Shown here piece by piece: positions 1-10,547 of a stretch of 64,000 nt of DNA (position 1 is its first letter; each line of letters starts with the position of its first letter). Below the pieces are notes generated by a model that saw only the letters and a program-made list of their open reading frames with translations, searched no databases and was not told the origin of the DNA. Both the position numbers and the translations under genes were made by a program. This stretch comes from Boletus sp. NGJ (Eukaryota > Basidiomycota > Agaricomycetes > Boletales > Boletaceae), in contig JAGTXK010000041.1 of assembly GCA_019096195.1 (NCBI GenBank), forward strand, positions 42,119 to 106,118, written 5' to 3'.

Positions 1-420
1 TATTATGCAAAGGGTTTTTCTGCATTGAGTGGATTTCAATTCACCAGAAAAAGGTAGCCAATGAATTGAGGTTCTCTGCTGGCCAGTTTACTTTCTTAAC
101 ATAGACAAGAAAGTTGTTATTAGCCTGGAGAAAGCTCTCAAAGGATAGTTCCTAATCTGCCAATGCATTCCTGGAAGCCCATATAGTGGCTACTGACTTG
201 ATGGTGAGAAGGTTGTCCACTTTGGATAGTCCAAATGTGTCATCTGCTTGTGACTTGCTGTTGCTTTGTGCAGCATCTGTGCAGCCTTCTAGTGAAAAGT
301 ACTATAGCTCAACAAAATCAATTGAACTCAATTTTTGGAGGGCATATTGAAAGGGATATGAAATGAGGATGTTTGCTACTAAGGTGCCAGGTTCAAAAAT
401 ATTCATCTTGGGTTTCTACT
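1..420 (-). pseudogene. C-terminal fragment of a multicopy mushroom transposon-associated (gag-like) ORF
   Basis: The minus strand reads a decayed protein with the pattern [13 protein letters not shown]-stop-YF followed by EGCTDAAQ, then [11 protein letters not shown], and later [10 protein letters not shown]. This resembles, from memory, the large multicopy Agaricomycete ORF family whose core has a YALxKL...YVELWYFT...GC motif. The stop stands where that family has Trp, which a G-to-A change in TGG would explain. The N-terminal part of the same ORF lies at 2111-2471 on the same strand, separated by LTR-like insertions. The DNA is nearly free of CpG. It runs off the left edge of the window. 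Family assignment is by recognition only; no function beyond element-associated is claimed. Confidence 0.5.
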
Positions 421-869
421 TTTCTGCCTCCTTTCGTTCTCATTCAGCTTTGTCATTGGTCAATCTATTCACTGTTACAACCTTGTAACAATGGAACACA
501 TGACCTGAGTGAATCTAAGGCGATCTGGGTTTCACTAGGACCTGCTACTCTCCCTTCCTCTAAATAGACAAGGGTTCAGTCAGCTGGTGAGTACTGTAGC
601 AAGGCTTTCTGTGTTAGGATAACCATCTAACACTGATATGCAAGCAACAAAGATGTCCTAGCTCCCAATGTATTGACAGAGCAGCAATTGTCTGCAATGT
701 ATGCTCTGCAAGGCTCTATAGTTGGCTCTACCCTTGTAGAGTGGACACCTCTTATAACCCTGGTCCAATAACAGGGAGGACAGCTTTACCTTGACCTAAT
801 GGGTCACAAAGCAAACAAAGAAGCTAGAGATCATAAGGATCACTAGCACAAGGAGAAACAATGCTTCCA
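421..869. other. No gene seen; CpG-poor repeat-derived DNA
   Basis: No open frame with recognisable motifs. Base composition matches the flanking element remnants rather than the CpG-rich genic DNA after 3 kb. Confidence 0.4.
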
Positions 870-1155
870 GCATTAACTTCTAGGAACAGAAGTTGATGGA
901 GAAGCAGAAATGATGTACACCCAGGTTGATTAGTGTAGATCAAGGTTTGAAAATACATGAAGGGCAAACACCTGTATAAATAGACCTATCCTATCTAGAG
1001 CAGGCTTCATATTGTATAAGGTATTGTGAGATCATAGATCTAATATTACTATACAAGGGATCTTTGGAACATTAAACAAATGGAGTAATGGAAATACTGG
1101 GCTATGTGCAAGAGAGCATAGCCATGGAGGCAATATCCAAAATCAGGTGAAATAG
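870..1155 (-). repeat. LTR-like copy, inverted and CpG-depleted
   Basis: Read on the minus strand this stretch aligns by eye with 1379-1660 on the plus strand. Shared blocks include GCCCAGTATT, GAAGCCTGC, CCCTTCATGTA and GATCTACACT. The best block is 1090-1134 against 1427-1470. Where the plus copy has CpG this copy mostly has TpG or CpA, so it looks like the older or more mutated partner. About 24 bp present in the plus copy (near 1392-1420) are missing here. Confidence 0.6.
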
Positions 1156-1174
1156 AAAAGGTGAAATAGAAGGC

Positions 1175-2110
1175 TGTTGTTACGGTTACCGAAGGGGGTA
1201 CATCTTTTCCCCTTCCCTCTCCCTCTGTAGGACTATGGGACGACCTATTCTTCGACTTGGACCTGGGATTCCCCTTCGACACCGACTCAGGCATTGCCCC
1301 ATCCAGAACCTCCTTTCTAGGCAGTTATTCGTAACTCCCTTTTTAGGAACCTACCCGTTTGGTATGGACACCACCTCCCTATTTCACCTGATGTATGCCC
1401 TCTTCCTTTTTGATCTGATTATAGACATTGCCTCCTCGGCTATGCTCTCTCGTGCATAGCCCAGTATTCCTACCTTCCCCTTTTGACTCATGCCTTGATC
1501 CATTTATAGTAATCTTTCGTCTGTGACTAACGATTACTATATTCGTTACGAAGCCTGCCCTAGACGGGCAAGACCTATAAATAGAGACGCAGGCCCTTCA
1601 TGTAACTCTAACCTAGATCTACACTCCTTCCTGTGTAATCTACCTGCTTCTCCCGCTAAAGGTTCCACTTCACCTCAGAAGCCTTCCCCACACTCTGGAG
1701 GTGATCGCCCTCGCGCTTGTGATCATCTTACTCATCACTTCGCACTTGTGCACCGTCGTTGCCGTTACAGGCTTCTAAAGCTTCAGCAAATCCAATGACC
1801 AACAGAGGTTGGTCGTTGTCGGTCAGGACTCTGCCACTGACCCAGCAAGCCCAGGACTCCGCCACCGGTACTAGGCCCAGTAAGCCTAGAGAATCAGCTG
1901 ACGGAAGGCAACTGCTCTCTGGCCTGCACACCGGTCTGCCCACCCTTCTTATAGGATTGGGATTCCGTGGTAAATCCAAGACTCCGCCATTGGTTGTAGA
2001 GGTAACAAGAGGACTCTACATAAAGCTAGCAGTTGGTCCCCAGTCAGAGGAAACCGTTGGGCCTCTGGAGGTTGAGTAATCCCTCAAGTCCTGCTGCACA
2101 CTGTAACTAC
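1175..2110 (+). repeat. LTR-like copy with a TATA-type promoter core
   Basis: It begins near TGTTACGGTTACCG and ends near CTGTAACTACA, so the two ends are roughly inverted as in an LTR, but I found no convincing target duplication and the limits are approximate. A TATAAATA box lies near 1575. Its 1379-1660 part is duplicated in inverted orientation at 870-1155. No protein-coding frame is recognisable. It sits inside the gag-like ORF remnant (1-420 and 2111-2471), so it is probably a later insertion. Confidence 0.45.
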
Positions 2111-2471
2111 ACGGCAAGCCTTGGCGCTGCATGATTGCTGATTACTTATCAGGTCCGACCGCCACTCATGTAGCGGCTTTTGCCTACATAACGTTTGGGG
2201 AAAAAGGTATGCCCCCTTCCTCAACCATAACATCCACTTCATCTTCCAACTCTCTATACTCTCATTCAACTCCCTCTGCTGCCAGATCAGCTGCATTCCA
2301 TTCAGCAATTCAGGTCTCAGCTCTTCTGGTATGATTTGCTTTCCAGGCTATGAGCAGTCTTTCAACCACTTGTTGGTCATCTTCACCATACACTATCTTA
2401 AGTCTGTCCCAAATTGTGTTGAATTCATCACTCGCATAGTCTGGGGGTTGTTCCAGTCTTGGGTTGGCCAT
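2111..2471 (-). pseudogene. N-terminal fragment of the multicopy mushroom transposon-associated ORF
   Basis: Starts at the ATG at 2471 with MANPRLEQPPDYASDEF, then a segment ending RLLIAWKANHTRRAET, a stop, IAEWNAADLAAEGVE, and a second stop before an acidic stretch. The pattern of an N-terminal helix followed by xxWxxxxxR and a charged coiled stretch matches the start of the same multicopy Agaricomycete ORF found at 1-420. Both stops can be single-base changes from sense codons. The two fragments together imply one element ORF broken by the LTR-like insertion between them. Confidence 0.45.
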
Positions 2472-2571
2472 GATGGTGTGTATAGAATTAATCAAGTCAG
2501 ATAAGGAGTGGGGATGGGGAGCAAGTAATGGAAAGGAATGACTATTGCTATGCAAAATCAAGAGCAACTAT

Positions 2572-3241
2572 GCTATTGGTAGTCATTAAGGTCAGGAAGT
2601 GGCACGAAAGCAAAAGAGGTGCTGCGCCGCTTCCGGTCGCTCGGCCAGAGGCCATGCTCTGCCACTCCGCTCGTGCCTCGCTTCGTAAGCAGAGCCGCCA
2701 TCAGACCGACAATGTTACACATTCGCTCCTGACCACGTAATAGAATTTTACACTGCCGCCTTATCGGCTGGACGTTCAAACGCCGCCCGTATGACATGCA
2801 GTCAGATTCTGTTTCACAGCTTTTTGCAGGATATCTCCATTATCTGCTCTTTGTAAAAAATATGGTCTGTCATCCATCCCCTCGACTGCTTTAACCTCTC
2901 GATGCAACAGGTAGGGGAGGCAGATCTACAATGATTGATGCGCACATCATCTCCTCTCTATCATCAAGTCACGTACAGTTTGATTCGGTTTACTTCTTTG
3001 TAGGTGATCCATCTATTACCAGTGCGTTCGGGAATAGTCACGGAACGCTCCGCGCGTCGGCCACTCCGATGAACGCATAGAACGCCGCCCCATCATTATT
3101 CCCGGTAAGTACTAGATGCGATAGCGAACGACGCTTTTTGAGTGCTTTCACAAGACAAGAATATCCGAAATGTAGGTATCGATGAAACATATAAACACAC
3201 TCGGATATATAAACGGACGTTCTGTTGCATCCTCAAGTATC
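2572..3241. other. Intergenic, no gene seen
   Basis: CpG content rises here to the level of the genic segment, so the left border of the repeat-derived DNA lies near 2570. It contains the presumed promoter region of the UbiA-like pseudogene; no distinct element was recognised. Confidence 0.4.
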
Positions 3242-4410
3242 ATGTCTATGCAACACTCACACCTTGCCCTTTCCGACATCGGATACCGTCTTTACACCAT
3301 CTTCCTTTTCACCAAGAATGACATCCTGACCGCACTTATTCCCGTGGTACGCACGGTCCTAGCTCTATATATCGCTGCTCACTTCGTAATCTATCAGACA
3401 TTATTTTCGGTGGCCTCGGCACCGTTGTGCAGCCCCATCCACATCTTGCCTACTATCTTCTGGATTTAGCTCTATGTCCTGCAGTTCAACTTTGCCAACC
3501 AGATCAAGGCGCCAGAGGAAGTCAAGGTGAACAAACCATTCCGGCCGATCCCGGCAGGAAGGATCACTGTGCGCAACGCAACGATCCTCCGGTACCTCAT
3601 TGTCCCGATCTGCCTGGCGTACTCCTCGTTGTATAGCATGCAGTCGGTGTTTGCCAGCCTCGAAATTCAATTCTTTATATTTTGGTACAATGATCTGGAC
3701 GGCGACAAGAACTGGCTGTCCAAAAACGTTCTTCCCGCTTTTATCTACAGCTCTGTCGAATTTGGGGGTACCCTCGTCGCAAGTATGTTTCACCATCCCT
3801 TCCTATCCCCTCTTATTCGATTCGACATTCAACTGATGATTCCCCCTTTCCTCCCTCTCGGCGCGAAAAAAAAAGGCTGCGATCCTTCCAAAGTGAGCGA
3901 GACTTGAAAACTCGCCGTCCTACTCGATATCGCCGTCTTCACCCCCCACCGTGCACTGCCAAGACTTTAAGGACGTCGAAGGTGACCGTCTCACAGGCCG
4001 TTGTAGCGTCCCGATGATGTTCCCGATTGCCTCCCGCCTCGTCGTCGGCTTGGGTCTCCCGATATGGTCTTTCCTCCTCTGCTGCATCTGGGACGTTGAC
4101 TGGTTTTATACTATCGCATTCGTCATGTATGGGTGTTTCGTCGGGGGACGGTTCCTGTGCTTGCGGACGCGTGACGCTGATAAACGATCGTGCAAATATT
4201 ACAGTGTAAGTATTCCATGGCTGCGATGGCTGGCTCGTCGGATATGTATACTAATGGTATGGACGCGCCCTACAGGTCTGGTTCTCGTTCCATCACTTGT
4301 TACCCGGACACTGGAATTATTTCCATGATAGCAACGAGATCCGTGGCAACGAGCTGCTCCAACAAACCTGGGACTTGTTTTCGGGTACATCACCTTCGAT
4401 GGCGTTCTGA
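3242..4410 (+). pseudogene. UbiA-family prenyltransferase-like pseudogene
   Basis: Basidiomycete UbiA-like membrane prenyltransferases transfer a prenyl chain to an aromatic or other acceptor and carry two Asp-rich motifs. Here the second motif is clear (QDFKDVEGDR, near 3960) with a preceding NKPFRPIPAGRIT segment and a C-terminal LLPGYWNYF. Exon 1 is 3242-3346 and exon 2 starts at 3398 after a 51 bp intron. The frame is then stopped by TAG at 3467-3469, exactly where the family pattern FWIWL has Trp. A second stop (TGA 3905-3907) and a frame change before the QDFKD block follow. A normal intron precedes the last exon, which ends at 4410. Two nonsense sites and one frameshift make a working enzyme unlikely. 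The downstream aspartic protease is convergent, 229 bp away. Confidence 0.75.
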
Positions 4411-4639
4411 AAAAGAACGGATGGTGAGCTTGTTGTCGAAAGTGGGATTTGGGACTTCCAGGAGCGTTTCAATCTTGAAAATTGTTATCCCTATAGGAAA
4501 TGTTTCGTTCAATCTGTACATGTAACACCACCGCGCCACAAAGCTAACAATCGCTACGACTCGCACGAGTCAAATTACGATACAAGTAAATCGATCAAAC
4601 GAATGACGACACCCTCACCCCAACTTTTCCTCCCTCATG

Positions 4640-7039
4640 TCACCTGGCGACCCTCCATGTCATCCATGTTACAAACTCTGCCAAGACAGCAATCCAAATA
4701 CCGACACCGATCTGCACCGCCCCTGACACGCCGTTTGTAAACTTTCCCGGAATGCCACTCTGCGTCACGGTCGGTCGCGCCGCGAGGGGTACACCCCCAA
4801 CCCCGGTACTCCAGGCGGGTGGGAGCGAAGCAGGTGCCGGCTCCGCGATTACTAGCAATCCCGGGGGAAACAAGACGTGGATCAGGGGTAAGAGGGTATA
4901 AGAAAGTAGAGACGTACTTGGATATCCTTCATGTTCCTCTTCCGCGTGGTGTTTGTCATCACACAATTGTTTACCCGCATTGGGATCGACAGTCGAGAGC
5001 AGACCCACACGAGGTGGATTTTGAGATGGGCGCGTGAGCGAGCCGTAATGAAACGCGGCCAATACACTGAAATTGACACGGAATAGGAATCAGTAACAAT
5101 GAACGAGGTAGACATTCATTTCGGATGCCCGAAGGCTCCTTCTGGAAGACGGAATGCTCCCGCATGATAAAGGGAGAGATGCATGTAATATTCGATACCC
5201 CGCATCCCGATCAAGACAGTCATCTATGACGAGGGCATCGATCCAACCTCAGCCGAAACTCCCAAATGTGCAAGTGTAGACGACCAACATCCACCCGTAT
5301 TATGCCCACGACAATCCACACAGTGCACCCATCCCTATACCGAACCACTCGTAGAGAAAAAACCCACCCACCCCTTTAAGAATGGATTCCCCAAGTTCCA
5401 GCTGTACAAGTATCCAGGACCACCCGAGACAGGAACATCCGTCGGCACCAAATTCGCGGAACAAAGGTCAGGGTTCCCTGGACGAACTTCGCTGACGAAA
5501 TCACGAGGGTCGACAGGAAAGTGTTTACCGCCGATCTCAAATACCAGGCTGTGTGGTGGCGAACAAGCAAATAATGGCCCTCCGAGGATAGCTAGGATCT
5601 GAGCAACAACATCAGGGGGACCACGAATGAGTGAGTTGCCCTGTTTATGCGACAGACTTATGATTAACATGATGAAATACAAAACATGAATGACCGACCG
5701 TATCAATCAGGGCCGAAAGAGTGATGTTCGGAGAAGACATTTTGGACCTTCGCAACTTGACACCATCGAACCAGACATCGTCCAGCGGTATTTCCCACGC
5801 TACTGGGTATACCTATTCATCGAGATACAAATGAGCACCTATGCGATCGCCAATCGCATTGAACGAACTTCTTCAGGAGCATCCGATGGGGGGTTCAACC
5901 CACCCTGGGACGCCGAATAACCACGTACGCTTACCCAGGTCAAGCTTTCGCTGTGTACAGATGGCGGAAGCTGACCGATGGACAGCATCCCTTCATTTCC
6001 TCCGATCTGGATCGTATCCCGCTGGAGCGTTATCGAGAACATCGGAGAATCCAACATCCCCTGAGCCACGAGGCGTGGGATGAGCGGGCCATAGCTTACA
6101 ATGGACGACTGGAGTGCAGCTGTCGTGGTCAACTGTCGCATCGAACGCACAATCGGCGTTCCTGCATCGTCACCTAGATCGTTCTTCGGGAACCAGCGCG
6201 TGACAGGATTTTGGAGGCTATCGGGAAACCGAGAATTGGCGTCGATGGCTTCTTCTGTATGTATGTCACGGTGGACTTTTGCATTCGAGCTGCTATTCTG
6301 ACTCAGGGATAGATCGATCCAGACGAGACTTGGAAACCTATGTCAATACAGGGCAGGGTCGCTTCCGAGCATTACCCGACACACCTATTAAAAGGGAATC
6401 CCAGGCCAAGAATACCACCTGAACCCGTCTGGACGACGGACGTGTTTGTGAAATTGATTGCAGAGAAATACTGACTTTGTAAATTCAATCCAGCCAAGGA
6501 GACAGAATCAGACCCGATAGGGCCTTGTGCGTAGGTTCCCGTGTTAGAATCCCCGTATAGCAACTTCGCGTCCAGATGGGCGGGACGAAAACTTGAGAGT
6601 GGGTACAATGGAACTTTGGTAGACGAACACGTTTCCTGACACGACGTGGACAAGACCCAGAGATCGGAAGATCCCGTATCTTCCAAAGAAAGTGGGTCAA
6701 TACGCCACTCGCAATCGGAGAGGTGTGGTGATGGGCCTTACCCAACACGACGGGTATATGCGTCTCGCCGACTTGTATCTGGACATTATACGTTCTAGCG
6801 ATCGATGGAATCAGCAATCAGAAGGGAAAAGGACGCGAAATGAGTCATTACATGTCCTCAAAGTCACCGAGGCCAATGGATCCGGTACTCACAGAGCGTC
6901 GCGAGTGTTTTGATGCCAGTCTTCGGACGATGGGGACATGGATACCTCCAGAAGTACGCTTTGTCTCCGTCGCATCAGATCGACAGCTGACTATTAAGAA
7001 TACAAAGACAAAGGCGTGTCCGATGCGAGAACTGCCCAT
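4640..7039 (-). CDS. Secreted or membrane-anchored aspartic protease (A1, pepsin-like)
   Basis: A pepsin-type endopeptidase using two catalytic aspartates. My eight-exon model is 7039-6852, 6794-6742, 6679-6385, 6337-5869, 5812-5699, 5640-5372, 5066-4975 and 4851-4640, all phases closing, giving 563 residues. Residues 1-23 form a signal peptide (MGSSRIGHAFVFVFLIVSC). GSIGLGDFED precedes the mature part. The first active site DTGSSDLW has Asp81; its codon is split by an intron. The second is ALIDT joined across an intron to GNSLIRG, with Asp372. The C terminus has a hydrophobic segment (GAVQIGVGIWIAVLAEFV), suggesting a membrane or GPI anchor. The intron 5067-5371 is unusually long (305 bp) for this locus and could hide an exon, though phase does not require one. 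No disabling change was found. Substrate is unknown. Confidence 0.88.
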
Positions 7040-7433
7040 TCCAGCGCAACACCGTGCGTGTCGTTGATACGAACCGTATTCCGCCGGGTTCCAGATAGTC
7101 ACCTGCAAAGAGAAAGAAATAGATAAAGGAATGTACTATTGGTCAGTGAACTGCATTGTTTATGGGGTCCGAATGCTTAGATTTCAGGAATCATGGACTC
7201 GGACATGGAATGGAATCCACAGCGAAATACCGCAACCACGTGACCCTTTGAACTCAACTGCAACTCAGAACTCGAAATTTGCACCCATGACTTGATCATA
7301 AACATTAATATTGAGTGTAAACACAATGATCATTCCAATACAAGAAGCCAGTACAAGAAGGTAAAGCAATATATCCCCGCAGTTACTCGTACAGGATGAA
7401 TGATCATAATCGCACCAGGCTCGCATGACAAGT
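7040..7433. other. Intergenic, presumed protease promoter and regulator 3' region
   Basis: The two flanking genes are both on the minus strand, so this stretch should hold the protease promoter and the 3' end of the regulator transcript. No distinct motif was recognised. Confidence 0.35.
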
Positions 7434-10419
7434 TCACGGCGTCGTCACCAGATTTCCACCACCGAGGTGCCCGTATAAGGAATCACTTGACTCAGTCGAG
7501 TGTGGTCCCATATTAAAATCGGGAGTGAATATCGACGAAACGTCCACAGAGTTATCACCGAACATATTCAACACCTCTACCGGTGACGACATATACACGC
7601 TTGGATCCATTTCCATGGTAGTGGACGTGTCCAAGAACGAGGGCAGCGTAAGGGATGAACGCCGGTTGTTACTGAGATATTGACCAGTTGATCCGCCGGT
7701 AGCAGAAGTTGGAGAGAACGATTGGCCTGGCTGAGGACTCGTTATGCCGCCAGTAGGGTCAACAAAGAACTCGGACGGCGAAAATGCCTCCGGGCTGCTG
7801 TGCTGGGAACCACCATCACTCCCGGTCCCTTTCACCATGTTGGGGGTCTTTTTGCGTACAGGTCTTATCCATGGAGGTCGTGTATTCGACTGTTCCTGGG
7901 AGTCAGGCCGAGACGGCTCAAGCGGTATTTGTGTGACTGAGCGAGGTGGAGGTGAGTCTTGACAATCGCCATCAGGACTTGAAAATCAACTCACGACGAC
8001 AGAACTCTTCCATTAGGTCCCCTGATCTCTGACCGCATACATATCTCCCACTGAATCGTCGCAGCAATCCGACACAGGATCGAAGGGCCTCGAGGGCAGG
8101 CTGAATCACGGGCTGGAGTTTCTCACTTTTGCAGTTGATTAATACGGCCAGGAGGGTACGTCCAGCTTGAGTCAACTGATGAATGACATGGACCCCGTCT
8201 ACAGAAGATGAACGGTGACCACGCAGAACATCGAGTATCAAAGTCAACTTACAATAAGTCATCAATCCCTTGGCTGCGACCTGCATGTGGGATGAGATGA
8301 TCTGCAGCGCACACGCATGGGCAGCAGTCATGGCTTCTCGCTCCGTGTCGCCAGGCTCTTCCTCGATCGAGCCGCTGCACACCCTCTCGGCCACGAAATT
8401 GGAAAATCGGTGCCTATGGATCAACATCCTGACAAACTGTTCAGCGCAGTGGAGTCGTACTGCCTGCGTGACCCTGATAACATCATCACTAGCCAGCGTT
8501 TCAGATGTGTGTGCCCAATATGGGGGTATTGACCGGTGTATTTTGTCCAGTAAACCTTCTTCTTCCCGCAGATCCTTTGGTCGCATGTGGCCTGACAGCA
8601 CCCCAGCTGCATGTAACAAGAAAGGCGATGAGTCCCCGATTCGATGGTGCAGTGGCGGGATATCCACCACAGATTCCATGACAACCATGATTCGTATTGC
8701 CGCCACAAACGCGCTCATTCGACTTTCCGCGCCGGTGGGTTGCGATAACACGCCGTCGCGAGTCACGAACTCGTCGTCGACAATCGCGGGCTCCCCAATA
8801 TCGCAATCCCGGAGGCGAATCATTGGTGGTCTGCCAAAGTGGGCCGATAGTTGTTTGTCCCATAGGTACACGCACCAAAACGTGCGTTTTCGAACCTCCT
8901 CTTCGATAGGGTCGAAGATATCATACGTATCGGCGGAACGATGCAAACCGGCGTCTATCGACACTGTGATGGCCTCTGATAACAGAGCGGCGGCCTTGGA
9001 GAGTTTACCTAATCCCACCGCGTAGACAGCGGCGATCAAATGCGCTTGGATGGTGTAAAGTGTAGGGCGATCCGCGATCGGAAGTGTACGGAGACGGCCG
9101 AAAAGTTCAAACCACTGCGTGCCTGCTGAAACACCTTCACTGGGATCCGACCGGACGCGGGGGTCGTCGATGTGGCGTGACGCAAGACAACAAACAGCAA
9201 CGATAAAGGCAGCGAAACCAGGTTCAGCCCATTTTCGAGGATTCCCGTAATCCTGACGACACGGATGAGTCAGAGCAGGGACGAAATGAATTCGACGAAC
9301 CGCTAGAAACGTGGGAACATGCAAGAATGGGAGGATGTAGTAGGATGTACACAAATAGCACTGCACCAAACTGAAAATGAACGTGGTTAGAAGTTATCGA
9401 GATATGGGACGCGGGGTAGAAATCACCTATCCATCAGTTCTGGGACGATATATGAGGTTATAAGTCGCCAGAGCGTTTCAGGGTTGACGTCAGTTCGTCG
9501 GGGCTGCCGATTGGGAAACCATGTAGTGGTATCGGAGGAAGGAGACTGTTTACCAGCCCAAGTTGCGTCTGGGGTCTTGTCCGCTTCGGACTTGACAGGT
9601 GTGTGGTTCTCCACCAGGAGATCGAGGAGTGGTAGACCGGATGTCTCTCCTTGCCATCGCGTGTACCCCTCGTCATCAAAGTAGAGGTACGAGGCATGTA
9701 TTCGGGAGGTCTCCTCGAGAGGCTGTTCTACCCCAGACGCGTTCTGCGGGTGAGAAGATTGTCCCAGAATGGAGCGAAATGCCGTGTTGGGGCTTTCTTG
9801 CCTTGGGGAACCCCTTGGCGGCGGAGTCGTAAAATGTGTCGATGGATTTGTAAGTGGGAAAACATGCAGAGATGGTGGAGGGACACCCGAGGGGAAAGAG
9901 TGGTTCATAGAAGCGAATGTGGTTAGGGGGCTCGTGATGTTCGGATCCACTGTGAGATGTCGGGGAGGGCTCAAACCCCCAGCGGCAAAGACAACGGGAG
10001 GGATGGTTTGGATGAGGGTCTCGAGCTGGTGCATCCTGTCCTCGAGGGTAGCGGTGCGTCTGGGGAGGGTAAGATAGGTATCGCGAAGTGTGGTACCTGT
10101 GTGTACGTACTTTGATTTGTGTGGATGTGTGCGCTTCCCCGGTTCCTCGAAAGTACAAGGTGAGTTGGCGGTCAAGCAAGCCTGGCAAGGATGTCCTTCG
10201 TCACATTTGATTCTCCTTCGTCTGCGATGGCGGAGACGGTGAGGATGAGGGAGTGCCCAGTACTCGGAGATGCTCACCGACAGCGATCACACGCCCTAGA
10301 GGAGTGTCAGAAGAGGCGCACAAGAAAAGGATGGTATTGACTGACCTGCTCAGCTTGAATCTGCGTTCCTTTAGAATGGAGGTCGATGGTTTTTCGTGGC
10401 CCTCTTGGGCTGGAGACAT
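7434..10419 (-). CDS. Zn2Cys6 (Gal4-type) fungal transcription factor
   Basis: A nuclear DNA-binding regulator. Exons: 10419-10346, 10295-10278, 10221-10111, 10059-9427, 9370-8253, 8198-7995 and 7936-7434, closing in frame at 886 residues. The zinc cluster has Cys27, Cys30, Cys37, Cys43, Cys46 and Cys53 (spacing 2-6-5-2-6) and is split by introns: the first two cysteines sit in an 18 nt microexon. A short linker and a coiled stretch (TATLEDRMHQLETLIQ) follow, as in dimeric family members. The middle exon carries the fungal-specific regulatory domain, including EEEVRKRTFWCVYLWDKQLS and FGRPPMIRL. The C terminus is Ser/Pro/Gly-rich, a likely activation region. The 51 bp intron at 10060-10110 is stop-free and a multiple of three, so retention would add 17 residues. 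Target genes cannot be named. The start is the first in-frame ATG before the cluster. Confidence 0.87.
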
Positions 10420-10535
10420 GGGCAAAATGCTGTACGAGGTCGAAAAATCAAGAGCCTACGGCTGCTGAAAAAGCAGAAATAAGTATTAGTCCAACTCGTC
10501 AGGTTTGCATCCTGCAACCTATCGCCGGGCCGAAC

Positions 10536-10547
10536 CGGAAATTTCCG
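10536..10547. promoter_or_regulatory. Perfect 12 bp palindrome CGG-N6-CCG upstream of the Zn2Cys6 gene
   Basis: CGGAAATTTCCG lies about 120 bp upstream of the regulator start. Inverted CGG triplets six bases apart are the site geometry established for Ppr1/UaY-type Zn2Cys6 dimers. Autoregulation is inference only. Confidence 0.35.

Noticed and set aside
5067-5371. Extra exon in the long protease intron
   Set aside because: Phases on both sides already fit and no segment matches the family; left as intron.
8270-9025. 251-codon plus-strand open frame
   Set aside because: Antisense shadow of the transcription factor exon.
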